Positions 1 to 8,849 of a stretch of DNA of 64,000 nt are shown here, one piece after another. The notes under the pieces were generated by a model. The model had not been told where the DNA came from, searched no databases, and saw only the letters and a program-made list of their open reading frames with translations. Each line of letters starts with the position of its first letter. The stretch's first letter is position 1. The translations under genes and the position numbers were made by a program. The stretch is from an uncultured Prevotellaceae bacterium (GTDB lineage Bacteria; Bacteroidota; Bacteroidia; Bacteroidales; Bacteroidaceae). The stretch is from positions 55,709 to 119,708 of the forward strand of contig CADAAR010000003.1 of assembly GCA_902785945.1 (NCBI GenBank). Direction: 5' to 3'.

Positions 1-940
1 TCGTCGTCCTGGACAGAGCAAGATCACCACTTCGCGCCAGGAACCCGATCAGGTGGAGTTGCTCAGTGGTGTCTTCGAGGGTAAGTCGACGGGCTGTCCC
101 ATCGGCTTTATCGTACGTAACACCAACCAGCACTCGCAGGACTACGAGAACATGCGCAACGTGTTCCGTCCCTCGCATGCCGACTACACCTATCAGCAGA
201 AATACGGCATCCGCGACCATCGTGGAGGCGGGCGCTCTTCAGCGCGCATCACCATCAGTCGCTGCGTGGGTGGTGCCTTGGCTAAGTTGGTGCTCAAGCA
301 ACTGGGCATCAGCGTGCAGGCCTATACCTCACAGGTAGGCAACATCGCCCTTGAGCGCGACTACCATCTTTACGACCTCTCTCAGACAGAGACCAATGCC
401 GTGCGCTGTCCTGATGCGGAGAAAGCAGCCCAGATGGAAGCCCTCATCACCCAGGTGAAGGGCGAGGGCGACACCATTGGTGGTGTGATCACCTGCGTCA
501 TCAAGGGTTGTCCTGCTGGCTTGGGAGAGCCAGAGTTTGGCAAGCTGCATGCAGACTTAGGTGCTGCCATGCTGAGCATCAACGCAGTAAAGGGTTTCGA
601 ATATGGCGAGGGCTTCAGTGGCGTCACAGCCCGTGGCTCTGAGCAGAACGATATTTTTATCCCAGGTCCCAACGGCATTACCACTGCCACCAATCACAGT
701 GGCGGTATCCAGGGTGGCATCAGCAATGGTCAGGATATCTATTTCCGTGTGGCCTTCAAGCCCGTCGCCACGCTGTTGATGGAACAGGACACCGTCGATA
801 TCGAAGGCAATCCCACGACCTTAACAGCCAAAGGGCGTCATGATCCGTGTGTATTGCCCAGAGCTGTGCCTGTGGTGGAAGCGATGGCTGCTATGACCAT
901 TTTAGACTACTTTATGTTCCAAAATAGCATAAATGTCTAA
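1..940 (+). CDS. aroC: Chorismate synthase, 5'-truncated by the window edge
   Basis: Cytosolic FMN-dependent enzyme that converts 5-enolpyruvylshikimate-3-phosphate to chorismate, the last step of the shikimate pathway. The frame is open from base 2 with no start, so about the first 40-50 residues lie outside the window; about 312 residues are visible. The family signatures [17 protein letters not shown] and [10 protein letters not shown] are clear near the new N-terminus, and the C-terminus ([10 protein letters not shown]) looks complete. An in-frame GTG at 53 is internal to the conserved domain and is not the real start. The stop is followed by an independent small-RNA-like unit and then a convergent gene. 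Family assignment is secure. Confidence 0.96.
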   Translation, partial: RRPGQSKITTSRQEPDQVELLSGVFEGKSTGCPIGFIVRNTNQHSQDYENMRNVFRPSHADYTYQQKYGIRDHRGGGRSSARITISRCVGGALAKLVLKQLGISVQAYTSQVGNIALERDYHLYDLSQTETNAVRCPDAEKAAQMEALITQVKGEGDTIGGVITCVIKGCPAGLGEPEFGKLHADLGAAMLSINAVKGFEYGEGFSGVTARGSEQNDIFIPGPNGITTATNHSGGIQGGISNGQDIYFRVAFKPVATLLMEQDTVDIEGNPTTLTAKGRHDPCVLPRAVPVVEAMAAMTILDYFMFQNSINV

Positions 941-1000
941 TTTAAAAGGGGTTTCGCACAAATTTTCGTTAAAATGCTTGCAACTTTCAAATATTACATG

Positions 1001-1110
1001 TATATTTGCACAGCATTCGAGGGTTTGTGAAAATCCCGAACTGCTTAGTTAAGTCTAGTTTAGTTTTTGTGTTGGTTGAGGGCTGGCGATTGCCAGCCCT
1101 CAGTTTTTTT
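1001..1110 (+). ncRNA. Putative small RNA with its own promoter and terminator
   Basis: A TATATTTG -7 box (1001-1008) has a TTG -33 element at 978-980, the Bacteroidetes spacing. It is followed by about 70 nt without a convincing ORF and a perfect 10-bp GC-rich hairpin (1078-1087 with 1092-1101) ending in seven T (1104-1110). The unit sits between convergent aroC and the gene at 1132. Inferred: a transcript of about 95 nt starting near 1015. It could instead serve mainly as a terminator for aroC. No known RNA family is recognised. Confidence 0.5.
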
Positions 1111-1131
1111 CCTCACAAAAACAAATGTTTT

Positions 1132-2382
1132 TTAGTCGCGTGCAATTCTGCGCTTGATCTTCTCGATACCTTTCAGCAAGTCTTCCGTAGGCTCGATGAT
1201 ATTGTCGTTACCCCAGAAATCCGGATCGTTGAAGTAAACCACCTTATCATAGAAATTATCCTTTCGGTTAAAGGTATCACGGGTTCTGATGGGTTTGAGT
1301 TCCTTCCCCTCCTGACGGTCTGTCACCACCATCTCCGACGTCACCGTGAAGTTCGACTTGAAGAGCTTGCGCTTCCAGTCACAACGGAACCGGATCACAT
1401 TGCGGATATAATTGATGCGCGTAACGCCATCGTCTGTCTTGTAATCGATATAGATCGACATCTCATGGGGTGTAAAACGCAGACTCAGGGGTTTCTTCTT
1501 CAGAATCATCTGCGTCACCTTATCGGTATCGCTCATGTCCAGGCTCAGTTCGATACGGGTAAAGGCAAGCGTCTCCTGATCGATATACAACCGTCCCTGC
1601 CAAAGGGCGTAGGGCACTACGAGCAGAGGTCTGATCTCAACGACATACTGATTGCGCTCGTCGGCCTTGCTCATCGTGACATAGCGGAAGCTGTAGTTGT
1701 CGAGCACTTGAGGACTCAGCAGGATGTCGGGATCCTTCACCACATCCAACGAGATGGGCAGCACAGGACCGCCCTGCAGCTTCACCGACAGCGTATCGCT
1801 GGGACGCTGGCTCAGCAGTCTGCGACCTTTCAGTATGGCCACACCATCGCGCCAGTCGGTGCCTCTTGTGTACGACGTCTTGTAGACATCGACCACACCT
1901 TCAGAGATACTCGTGAAATGGCTGCGTTTCTCCACCGTCTCGCGATAGAAGCCTCGCAACATATTGGGCACCGACGGATAGTTGTCAGCAATTTTCTCTA
2001 TCGCTTTCTTCACCAGTTCCTTGGCATCGTCGCCCCGCACCACGATCTCGTCGAGCATCACAGAGCTGGGCTCCATCCTCACCTCTACCCTGACGCCGTT
2101 CATAGCTGCAGCAGAGAGCTGTTGCGTCTTGTAGCCTAAGCAGGAGAAAGTCACCGTCTGTGGTGCCTTGGGGAGCTTGAGCACGAACTCACCCGCTTCG
2201 TTGGTCACAGTACCCACGTTACGGTCTGTCACACTCACATGCGCCATCGCCTTACGCGTCTTGGCATCTGTTACCTTTCCGCTCAGGGTCCACACATCAG
2301 CGTCCTGCGCCATCGCACACAGGCTGCATAGCCATAGGGCCACAATCCACAGATAAGATTTCATCATTTCCATTTCCTTCAA
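1132..2382 (-). CDS. Exported carboxypeptidase-regulatory-like domain protein
   Basis: A protein of about 416 residues with an N-terminal signal peptide (hydrophobic stretch, cleavage after CAMAQ), so periplasmic or outer-membrane associated. Residues about 30-115 form a CarboxypepD_reg-like beta-sandwich (LSGKVTDAKTRKAM...FSCLGYKTQQL), the plug-like module common in Bacteroidetes exported proteins. The remaining 300 residues match the unnamed C-terminal region these proteins often carry (EIVVRGDDAKELVKKA, GFYRETV). The initiation region has several Met codons (2382, 2373, 2367, 2364), so the exact start is uncertain. It begins 3 bp after the pyrD stop and is probably transcribed with pyrKD. 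Function unknown. Confidence 0.75.
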   Translation of the reverse strand: MKEMEMMKSYLWIVALWLCSLCAMAQDADVWTLSGKVTDAKTRKAMAHVSVTDRNVGTVTNEAGEFVLKLPKAPQTVTFSCLGYKTQQLSAAAMNGVRVEVRMEPSSVMLDEIVVRGDDAKELVKKAIEKIADNYPSVPNMLRGFYRETVEKRSHFTSISEGVVDVYKTSYTRGTDWRDGVAILKGRRLLSQRPSDTLSVKLQGGPVLPISLDVVKDPDILLSPQVLDNYSFRYVTMSKADERNQYVVEIRPLLVVPYALWQGRLYIDQETLAFTRIELSLDMSDTDKVTQMILKKKPLSLRFTPHEMSIYIDYKTDDGVTRINYIRNVIRFRCDWKRKLFKSNFTVTSEMVVTDRQEGKELKPIRTRDTFNRKDNFYDKVVYFNDPDFWGNDNIIEPTEDLLKGIEKIKRRIARD

Positions 2383-2385
2383 TTT

Positions 2386-3294
2386 TTAATCTATCACGCC
2401 TATAATTTCCTGAACCGACTTGCAGCCATGACTGTCGAGCCAGTCGTTGATACCGTCGCGCACCTTGATGCTCACGGTAGGATCGAGGAAGTTGGCGGTG
2501 CCTATCTCTATCGCTGTGGCACCAGCCATCAGAAATTCTATGGCATCCTTCGCGGTACAGATGCCACCCAGACCCACAACGGGAATCTTCACCGCCTTGG
2601 CCACCTGCCACACCATACGGAGTGCCACAGGTTTCACAGCTGGACCACTCAGTCCGCCTGTATTGATGCTCAGCAGCGTCTTACGTTTCTCAATGTCGAT
2701 GGCCATACCCATCAGCGTATTGATGAGCGACACGCTGTCGGCACCCTCCGCCTCTACTGCACGGGCTATCTCAGCGATATTCGTCACGTTGGGCGAGAGC
2801 TTCACGATCAGCGTCTTGTGATAACGCTCACGCACAGCCTTCACCACACTCGACGCCCCAGCACAGGTCACACCGAAGGCCATACCACCGTCTTTCACAT
2901 TCGGACAGGATATATTCAGCTCGATGGCGGGAATCTTCTCCAGCGCGTCGATACGGGCTGCACATTCCGCATAATCCTCTGGCGACGAACCACTCACGTT
3001 CACAATCATGTTGGTGTCGATGTCCTTTATCTGCGGATAGATATGCTTGCAGAAATAGTCCACGCCCTTGTTCTGCAGACCAACGCAGTTCAGCATGCCA
3101 CTGGCCGTCTCCGCCATTCTGGGGTAGTCATTACCCTCGCGGGCCTTCAGCGTCGTGCCCTTCACGATAATGCCACCAATACCGTCCAACGGCATCAGGT
3201 CGGCAAACTCCAGACCATAGCCAAAGGTGCCAGAAGCCGTCATCACGGGATTCTTCAGCGCCAGATCCTTGATCTTTACATTTAATCTTGCCAT
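2386..3294 (-). CDS. pyrD: Dihydroorotate dehydrogenase B (NAD+), catalytic subunit
   Basis: Class 1B dihydroorotate dehydrogenase catalytic subunit, 302 residues, oxidising dihydroorotate to orotate with FMN in pyrimidine synthesis. Visible are the N-terminal [14 protein letters not shown], the substrate/FMN segment [15 protein letters not shown] and the FMN phosphate loop VVGLGGI. In class 1B enzymes a Cys acts as the base, here in the NISCPN segment. It overlaps pyrK by 13 bp, and the two subunits form the FMN/FAD/2Fe-2S complex. Typical length; confident. Confidence 0.97.
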   Translation of the reverse strand: MARLNVKIKDLALKNPVMTASGTFGYGLEFADLMPLDGIGGIIVKGTTLKAREGNDYPRMAETASGMLNCVGLQNKGVDYFCKHIYPQIKDIDTNMIVNVSGSSPEDYAECAARIDALEKIPAIELNISCPNVKDGGMAFGVTCAGASSVVKAVRERYHKTLIVKLSPNVTNIAEIARAVEAEGADSVSLINTLMGMAIDIEKRKTLLSINTGGLSGPAVKPVALRMVWQVAKAVKIPVVGLGGICTAKDAIEFLMAGATAIEIGTANFLDPTVSIKVRDGINDWLDSHGCKSVQEIIGVID

Positions 3295-4058
3295 AACAGT
3301 CTTCGAATATTAAACACTGGTCCATCCTTACACACACACAGATTACCCTCAGTGGTCTTCTCCACACAACAGAGACAGGCACCCAGTCCGCACGCCATCA
3401 GATTCTCCAACGATGCCTCGCACTCCGTATTCGCCTGTCGCGCATAGCGCGCCACCGCCTTCATCATCGGCGTAGGACCACAGGTGGCGATACGGTCGAA
3501 CTGCTCCTTCTGCAACAGCGAGTGATTGGTCACGAAACCCTTCTCACCCTCAGAGCCATCCTCCGTCGTCACACACACACGTCCGTATGTCTGAAAGGTA
3601 TCCAGCATCAGCAGGTCCTTGGCCGTTCTGGCGCCCAGCAGGAATGTGGGCTTACAACCCATCTTCGCCATCTCGGCGCCCATATAGAGCAACGGTGCCA
3701 CGCCTACCCCACCGCCTACCAGCAGAATGCGTTCTTCTTTCTTCTGGGGCATTGTAAAGCCATTGCCCAGAGGCAGCAGACAGTTCAGCTTGTCGCCCTT
3801 CTGGAGCGCAGCCAGCTTCCGTGTGCCATCGCCCACAGCAGCTACCAACAGCCAGAGCTCGTTCGCCTCTGTATCCACGAAATTAATAGAGATAGGTCGG
3901 CGCAGGAAGGTGGTCGGCGAGCCGTCTACCCGCACTTCCACAAACTGTCCTGGCAGCATCTCGGGCAACGGTTTGTCGTCTGTCAGCTTGATGAGCACAT
4001 ACCGCTCATGAATCCTTTCCACCGACCTCAACGTAAGGTCTAATAAATATTTCTTCAT
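3282..4058 (-). CDS. pyrK: Dihydroorotate dehydrogenase B, electron-transfer subunit
   Basis: A 258-residue ferredoxin-NADP+ reductase-like FAD protein that passes electrons from PyrD to NAD+. Residues about 55-60 carry the FAD-binding RRPIS motif, about 110-116 the NAD-binding GGGVGVAPL loop, and about 222-245 the 2Fe-2S cysteines (CGLGACLCC ... C). It is first in the pyrK-pyrD operon, with a TATCTTTG -7 box at 4079-4086 about 21 bp upstream of the ATG. The promoter is arranged back to back with that of the gene at 4178. Confidence 0.96.
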   Translation of the reverse strand: MKKYLLDLTLRSVERIHERYVLIKLTDDKPLPEMLPGQFVEVRVDGSPTTFLRRPISINFVDTEANELWLLVAAVGDGTRKLAALQKGDKLNCLLPLGNGFTMPQKKEERILLVGGGVGVAPLLYMGAEMAKMGCKPTFLLGARTAKDLLMLDTFQTYGRVCVTTEDGSEGEKGFVTNHSLLQKEQFDRIATCGPTPMMKAVARYARQANTECEASLENLMACGLGACLCCVEKTTEGNLCVCKDGPVFNIRRLLWQD

Positions 4059-4078
4059 ATCATCTTCTAATTACGCTG

Positions 4079-4086
4079 CAAAGATA
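4079..4086 (-). promoter_or_regulatory. -7 box of the pyrK-pyrD operon
   Basis: TATCTTTG read on the minus strand, matching TAnnTTTG, 20 bp upstream of the pyrK ATG. It forms a divergent pair with the box at 4140-4147. Confidence 0.7.
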
Positions 4087-4139
4087 CGAAAAATCATTTA
4101 AAAAAAACGGGAAATATGAATTATTTCATAAAAAAAACG

Positions 4140-4147
4140 TAACTTTG
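4140..4147 (+). promoter_or_regulatory. -7 box of the ketopantoate-reductase-like gene
   Basis: TAACTTTG, 30 bp before the ATG at 4178, with a T-rich -33 region near 4120. Confidence 0.7.
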
Positions 4148-4177
4148 CGGTCGCATTTATAGAATACAGTTATCAAT

Positions 4178-5098
4178 ATGAGATACGGAATCATCGGCAC
4201 TGGTGCCATTGGTGGATATTACGGAGCAAAACTGGCTCATGCGGGACAGGAACTACATTTCCTGCTGCGCAGCGACTATGAGTATGTGAAACAGCACGGC
4301 CTGCAGGTAGACTCCTGCGACGGATCGTTTCATCTGGATGATGTCAATGCCTATCAGCATACGGAGGACATGCCGAAGTGCGACGTGGTGCTGGTGTGTC
4401 TGAAGTCTGTGAACAACGGCAAACTGCAGTCGTTGCTGCCACCATTGCTCCATGATAATACGCTGGTGGTGCTCATCCAGAACGGCATTGGCGTAGAGGA
4501 GGATGTGCAGAAGATGTTCCCCAACGTGCAACTGGCTGCAGGACTGGCCTTTATCTGTTCGGCGAAGACAGAGCCAGGCATTGTCAACCACCAGTGTTAT
4601 GGCAGCATCAACCTGGCCAACTACTCCTGCAAGGACGAAGCGCTGATGCAGGCTGTGGTCGATGAGTTCCGTCAGGCCGGCATCGAGACGGGACTGGTGG
4701 AATATCATGAAGCACGATGGAAAAAGGCCGTGTGGAACATGCCGTTCAACGGTATGACCGTAGCCCTGCACACGCAGACCAACCTGCTGCTGAAGAACAA
4801 GTCAACCCGTCAACTAATCCGTGAGCAGATGATGGAGGTGGTCAGTACCGCCCAGCATTTGGGCATGAAGAACCTGGATGTCGCGTTTGTCGATAAGATG
4901 ATAGATATGACGGATAACATGACGCCCTATTCACCGTCCATGCGACTGGACTACGATTTCCACCGTCGTATGGAGATATATTATCTCTACACCCGTCCCC
5001 TGGAGATTGCCCGCGAGGCAGGCTGTCCGATGCCGAAACTGGAGATGCTGGAGGCGGAACTACAATTCCTGGAAGAAGAACGCTTGAAACGCAGTTGA
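4178..5098 (+). CDS. Ketopantoate reductase (ApbA/PanE) family oxidoreductase
   Basis: A 306-residue NADPH-dependent reductase of the ApbA/PanE family. The N-terminal Rossmann motif GTGAIGGYYGAKLA (residues 7-20) binds NADPH. The NGIG element (about 107-110) and the Lys of KKAVWN (about 172) match the catalytic region of 2-dehydropantoate 2-reductase. The family includes paralogues of unknown substrate, so pantothenate synthesis is likely but not proven and no symbol is given. It is monocistronic, convergent with the gene ending at 5124, and has its own promoter at 4140-4147. Confidence 0.85.
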   Translation: MRYGIIGTGAIGGYYGAKLAHAGQELHFLLRSDYEYVKQHGLQVDSCDGSFHLDDVNAYQHTEDMPKCDVVLVCLKSVNNGKLQSLLPPLLHDNTLVVLIQNGIGVEEDVQKMFPNVQLAAGLAFICSAKTEPGIVNHQCYGSINLANYSCKDEALMQAVVDEFRQAGIETGLVEYHEARWKKAVWNMPFNGMTVALHTQTNLLLKNKSTRQLIREQMMEVVSTAQHLGMKNLDVAFVDKMIDMTDNMTPYSPSMRLDYDFHRRMEIYYLYTRPLEIAREAGCPMPKLEMLEAELQFLEEERLKRS

Positions 5099-5123
5099 AA
5101 CATTTCACATTCCATCGTCGGGT

Positions 5124-5777
5124 TCAAAAAACGAAATCAATACCTGCAATGAATCGCGGGTTGCTTTTCAGGAAATCATTACCCCACAGATAAAGGTTCC
5201 AGTTCTTAAAGGTATAATAAAAGCCTGCAGCGACATCAACATCCTGATCGAACTTCCAGGAATGTATGGCACCAACCATAGGCGTAATGGCCCGATTGTT
5301 TTTCAGAGGAATGGTATAGCCCAGATAGTCGTAATTGGAGAAGGTGTTGTCGGAGCCATCATAAACCACCCACCAGGTGTTCGAGCACCAGAACAGACGT
5401 CCATCCTGGCTGATAGCGCCATTCATGTACAAGGCCGAGGTGAGATAAGAAAACTTAAAACTGTTGTTCAGATCAAAAGACGACGTCACCTCAGCGCCTA
5501 CGTTAATCCACTTATTTATATTCAAGCCATAGCGCACCAATCCACCCCAATAGGCGCAGTCTGGTCCAGTATACAGATCGACACCCGTGGCCCAATGGTC
5601 ACCTAATCCATACTGGAAGGTGGAATAAGTTTCCTGATGATTAATACCTGGACGCACCTTCAGCGACGTGTAGCCATAGAGTTTGCCATCGCCCACTGTC
5701 CCTGCAAAATATGGAATCTGCGCAATGGCCCTGACTGACCATAATAATGCGAATGAAAAAAGAACGATCTTTCTCAT
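5124..5777 (-). CDS. Outer-membrane beta-barrel-like protein, unknown function
   Basis: 217 residues with a signal peptide (cleavage near AIAQ) followed by alternating aromatic/hydrophobic strands. It ends in the aromatic residue of GIDFVF, a usual outer-membrane barrel insertion signal. No family is recognised with certainty. Its ATG overlaps the stop of the Cache-domain gene (5774), so the two are translationally coupled. This hints that the sensor and the barrel act together. Confidence 0.7.
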   Translation of the reverse strand: MRKIVLFSFALLWSVRAIAQIPYFAGTVGDGKLYGYTSLKVRPGINHQETYSTFQYGLGDHWATGVDLYTGPDCAYWGGLVRYGLNINKWINVGAEVTSSFDLNNSFKFSYLTSALYMNGAISQDGRLFWCSNTWWVVYDGSDNTFSNYDYLGYTIPLKNNRAITPMVGAIHSWKFDQDVDVAAGFYYTFKNWNLYLWGNDFLKSNPRFIAGIDFVF

Positions 5778-6769
5778 CTTATTCTACGACATATCCACCA
5801 GACAATGATAACCCCCAGAACAGTAACCAGCAAAAGAGCAATGCCCGACTTTATCAATGGTTTTATGACGCCCTGATCGGGCACGACGAGAGCCACCCAC
5901 CAGTCAACATGTTCTATCGGAGAGAGATAGACGGTTGAAAGCACACCGTTGATTTTTATGTCAATCTTACTGCTTTTCTTCGTTTCCAAGATACGACCCA
6001 CCTGTTCTTTTGTCAACGCCACGTTCTTGCCTTCCGAGTTGGCAATACAAGTACCATCATTATTGATGACAACAGTATAGAATTCAGCTTCACTAAACGA
6101 TGAAAAACTGTTCAGCAACTCGTCGTTCCGGCTCTCACGGTCAATACGCGCCAGCTCCTTCGCCAGCCACTCGAAAGTCATGTCGGCACCACACACGCAA
6201 GCCAGCTTACCTGTCTTGTCATAAACAGGCTTGACAAACGTGGTATAGTGGCCACTGATGTTCGTACCATCAAAATAATAATAAGGATCCGACCAGAAGC
6301 TCTCATTGGAGTTCTTCGCCCGTATATACCAATCCGACTTATGATAGTTATGACTGGCTGAACCCACCTGTCTTACCACAAAATCGTCACTATCCACATG
6401 GTGTACGTAAGGCTCGAACCATTCTCCCTCCTGTGGAAAATAGTTGGGTTCAAAAGCAGCGAAATAACCTCTTACCTCTGGGTTCAAACTTGTTTTACTT
6501 TCCAAAGCAGCAATCACGGATTCAGGAGAGTCAAGATGTTTCTCCACCTCGTCGAACTCATTCATGGCATTCATCTCCGCACCACTGATGGTATTGGCAA
6601 TCTTCTCAGAAGCTAAGTTCATCATGCCCACATAGCGCGCGTGACCTTCCGCCTGAATGGTTTGTTCGCATACCCAGTAGGATACTAAAAACAGAATTAA
6701 CAAGATTGCCAGCATTGTCGGCAATAAAACTCTCGTGATTATCTTAGTTGCTTTAGAAGCCTGTTTCAC
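5774..6769 (-). CDS. Stand-alone dCache-type sensor membrane protein
   Basis: Two membrane helices (VLLPTMLAILLILFLVSYW near residue 15-33 and a second in the last 30 residues) enclose an extracytoplasmic double-Cache domain (WYIRA, WSDPYYYF, ISGHYTTFVKPVYD, CGADMTFEWL). Such domains normally feed HAMP, kinase, phosphatase or chemoreceptor modules, but this protein stops at CRRIR straight after the second helix. The GTG at 6769 is chosen because a TACATTTG -7 box (6805-6812) lies downstream of the ATG at 6835, so that ATG would not be transcribed. It overlaps the next gene by 4 bp. Confidence 0.78.
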   Translation of the reverse strand: MKQASKATKIITRVLLPTMLAILLILFLVSYWVCEQTIQAEGHARYVGMMNLASEKIANTISGAEMNAMNEFDEVEKHLDSPESVIAALESKTSLNPEVRGYFAAFEPNYFPQEGEWFEPYVHHVDSDDFVVRQVGSASHNYHKSDWYIRAKNSNESFWSDPYYYFDGTNISGHYTTFVKPVYDKTGKLACVCGADMTFEWLAKELARIDRESRNDELLNSFSSFSEAEFYTVVINNDGTCIANSEGKNVALTKEQVGRILETKKSSKIDIKINGVLSTVYLSPIEHVDWWVALVVPDQGVIKPLIKSGIALLLVTVLGVIIVWWICRRIR

Positions 6770-6804
6770 AGTTGTTATAATTATTAGTAATGTATATTTC
6801 TTGC

Positions 6805-6812
6805 AAATGTAC
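6805..6812 (-). promoter_or_regulatory. -7 box of the Cache-sensor operon
   Basis: TACATTTG on the minus strand. It lies inside the longest open frame and moves the start to the GTG at 6769. Confidence 0.65.
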
Positions 6813-7062
6813 TGCTTTTTATCGATACGATGCACCTCCCTTCTCCATAAATTAACAAATTTTAAACCGCAATTCTCCTATAGAACAATAATATGTTCTA
6901 TTTTACAAATCGGTCATTGCCGACGAGACTTTTCGAGTAGCTCTTCAGCACCACCAGCGAGGTGTCCTGAACATCGTAATTCCTTATTTTTATTTAAAAT
7001 CCTGTTTGCTGAATAAATAGGGCGATTCATTGAATGAATTTGCCTGGGTCAAAAACTCTCCT

Positions 7063-7169
7063 TACCTTTGCACTGTCAAAACAAGGAAAGTTAGTTTTTT
7101 CATACATAGTTGGTTAGTAATTAGTTGGTTATTAAGTACCCTTTAGGCTCGCAGCGGCGGGCCTTTTTT
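7063..7169 (+). ncRNA. Putative small RNA (TTGGTTA-leader type)
   Basis: Promoter with TTTG at 7039-7042 and TACCTTTG at 7063-7070 (20-bp spacing). An A/T-rich leader with repeated TTGGTTA words follows, then a hairpin (GGCTCGC 7146-7152 with GCGGGCC 7157-7163, one G-U pair) and six T (7164-7169). The leader and the TCGCAGCG loop region resemble the element at 45385-45450. No ORF of meaningful length. Function unknown. Confidence 0.5.
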
Positions 7170-7231
7170 CGACTTTGTGACTTTGACTTTGTGACATTAA
7201 GGAGGTTCACAAAGTCAAGGAAGATTATTAG

Positions 7232-7261
7232 AATTATATAATATTATAATATTATATAATT
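7232..7261. repeat. Perfect 30-bp AT palindrome
   Basis: Two 15-bp arms with no spacer (7232-7246 and 7247-7261), made only of A and T. It could be a cruciform, a terminator remnant or an element end. It lies between the small RNA unit and the RT gene. Confidence 0.8.
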
Positions 7262-7406
7262 TATAGTATAATAGGAGCAGCTTTTATAGATGAATTATGC
7301 AAGGTGCTTAATGTCACAAAATCACGTGTCACAGATTCCATATTGAATCATAACAGATTTTCACACTACGGAGGGCACACATTTTTGAAAAGCAATGAAA
7401 ATTTCG

Positions 7407-7500
7407 TACCTTTACATTGTCAATTAAAAGAGTCGCAGTGGCGGATATTAAGGATTAAAATTGCGAGGATTAAATCTAGAAATTGCGCGCATTAATAGTA
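7407..7500 (+). ncRNA. Degenerate second copy of the small-RNA unit
   Basis: TTTG at 7383-7386 and TACCTTTA at 7407-7414 keep the promoter spacing. The sequence after it (ATTGTCAA ... AGTCGCAGTGGCGG) resembles the 7063 unit but lacks a clean hairpin and T-run. Probably a decayed paralogue. Confidence 0.3.
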
Positions 7501-7630
7501 GCAAAATTTTCCTTTAATGGGACTTTGATGTAGCTGAAATAGGCAACAATGGTAGAACTAATAAATTATTTTACAAAAAAATCAATTGAATTAAGGCTAT
7601 TAAAGTAATTGCACAACGATCTATCGCTCT

Positions 7631-8836
7631 TTATTTATTAGAAAGGTAGGCGTAGTATTCGTTGACCAGGCTGCGGTAGCCTAACTGTTTGAGCTGGGCG
7701 TAGTCGGTCTTGTAGTTGGTCTTGTTGTGTTTGCCCGTGCTGAGGTAACGGATGTTCTGCTGCAGGTAGTGGTCGATCTCCCTGAGGCCGTCGGCCTTGT
7801 TGATAACGGGGAAGAACCATCGCGACCAGGTGAGCGTCTGCGTGTCGTCGTTCTCGAAGAAGACACGGTTGAAATGGTGGATGAGCCCCTTCATCGCTTT
7901 CTCAGGCTCCATGTGGTTTCTGACCTTCCAGCGCATGAGCGAGCGGGCGGCCCGTCGGATCTTGCCCTTCATCTTCTGCTTGGTGGCCTCGGAGATGTCG
8001 ATGTCGTGGGCGTGGCACTTGAATCCCAGGAATTCGAAGGGCTCGTCGGGCGAATAGATATGCTCCTTGTCGGGGTTGACCTCAAGGCGGTATTTTTTGA
8101 GGAACTCGGCCATCAGGCTTTTGTAGGCCATGAGCGTCTCACGGTCGGGCGCGAAGAGGATGATATCGTCGGAATAACGGGCGTAGACGACCTGCGCATC
8201 GTGGAAATACTGGTCGACCTCCTTCAGGTAGACGTCGGCCAGGAAAGGGGCTGTGGGAACGCCAGCCATCACACCGTGGGACTCAAGGATGGTCTCACCG
8301 TTGTATTCGACCCGGTTGTCGGTGAGCATCTTCTCGAAGAACCGGTAGAGAGGCTGGTCGCAGGCCATCATCTCTGCCAGCATCGGCAACAGGATGTCGA
8401 TGGAGATGGAGTTGAAATAGTCGTGGATGTCGAGTTTGTAGGCCCACATCGGACGGTCGCCGATGGCACGACGGATGGCGAAGACGGCGTCGCTGGCCTT
8501 GACACCGCGACGGAACGCGTAGCAGTTGGGCGCGAAACAGGCATCGTAGTCGTAGAGTTTGAAGGCGAGGAGTTTGAGAATCGTCATCTCGTCGGGGGCG
8601 AAACTGTAGACCACGCGTTTCTTGCCCGTGCCCATCTTGTTGACGATCTTCTTCCTTGGAATACCCAGGCCTGCACCTTGTACGATCTGCTGTGCCAGCG
8701 GGAGGTAGGCTTCACGTTCCACATAGCTGTCGGCATCCTTGAACTCATGCCAGTTGAAGCGGCCTTTCATCAGCCGATAGGCCAGAAACGCCTCCCAGGT
8801 CTCTTGTCGGACGAGTTGGTTTAAAATGCTTTCCAT
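7631..8836 (-). CDS. Orphan reverse transcriptase of uncertain class
   Basis: A 401-residue RNA-directed DNA polymerase. The finger region is residues 60-110. The first catalytic Asp is in YKLDIHDYF (about 136), the motif-4-like segment is AGVPTAPFLADVYL (191-204), the catalytic YSDD box is 221-224 and FEFLGFKCH is about 268-275. About 125 C-terminal residues resemble a group-II-maturase-like thumb. There is no endonuclease or other fused domain. Motif 4 differs from group II introns (QGxxxSP), DGRs (ending SQ) and retrons, and the retron NAxxH and VTG motifs are absent. The ATG at 8836 is preferred, although the frame stays open back to a TTG at 8995. It follows the 176-aa gene in one likely operon, with a structured element between them. 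Confidence 0.85.
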   Translation of the reverse strand: MESILNQLVRQETWEAFLAYRLMKGRFNWHEFKDADSYVEREAYLPLAQQIVQGAGLGIPRKKIVNKMGTGKKRVVYSFAPDEMTILKLLAFKLYDYDACFAPNCYAFRRGVKASDAVFAIRRAIGDRPMWAYKLDIHDYFNSISIDILLPMLAEMMACDQPLYRFFEKMLTDNRVEYNGETILESHGVMAGVPTAPFLADVYLKEVDQYFHDAQVVYARYSDDIILFAPDRETLMAYKSLMAEFLKKYRLEVNPDKEHIYSPDEPFEFLGFKCHAHDIDISEATKQKMKGKIRRAARSLMRWKVRNHMEPEKAMKGLIHHFNRVFFENDDTQTLTWSRWFFPVINKADGLREIDHYLQQNIRYLSTGKHNKTNYKTDYAQLKQLGYRSLVNEYYAYLSNK

Positions 8837-8849
8837 CGTGAGAAAAAAG

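Larger units (their letters stand above)
6836..7630. other. AT-rich non-coding, repeat-rich stretch downstream of the reverse transcriptase
   Basis: No convincing gene. It contains a promoter-terminator small-RNA unit (7063-7169), direct and inverted copies of GACTTTGTGAC (about 7172-7222), a perfect 30-bp AT palindrome (7232-7261) and a second promoter-like copy (7407-7414) followed by a similar but degenerate leader. The 63-codon frame at 7304-7495 has no protein-like composition. Confidence 0.7.

Noticed and set aside
1006-2139. 377-codon plus-strand frame opposite the gene at 1132
   Set aside because: Starts within the small-RNA unit, reads through its terminator, and has an unlikely His/Ile/Arg composition. 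The minus-strand gene has a signal peptide and a known domain.
7304-7495. 63-codon plus-strand frame
   Set aside because: Lies in repeat-rich AT DNA, overlaps the degenerate small-RNA copy and has no protein-like features.
7727-8824. Long plus-strand open frame opposite the reverse transcriptase
   Set aside because: Val/Glu/Asp-rich low-similarity translation; a mirror of the codon pattern of the GC-rich RT gene on the other strand.
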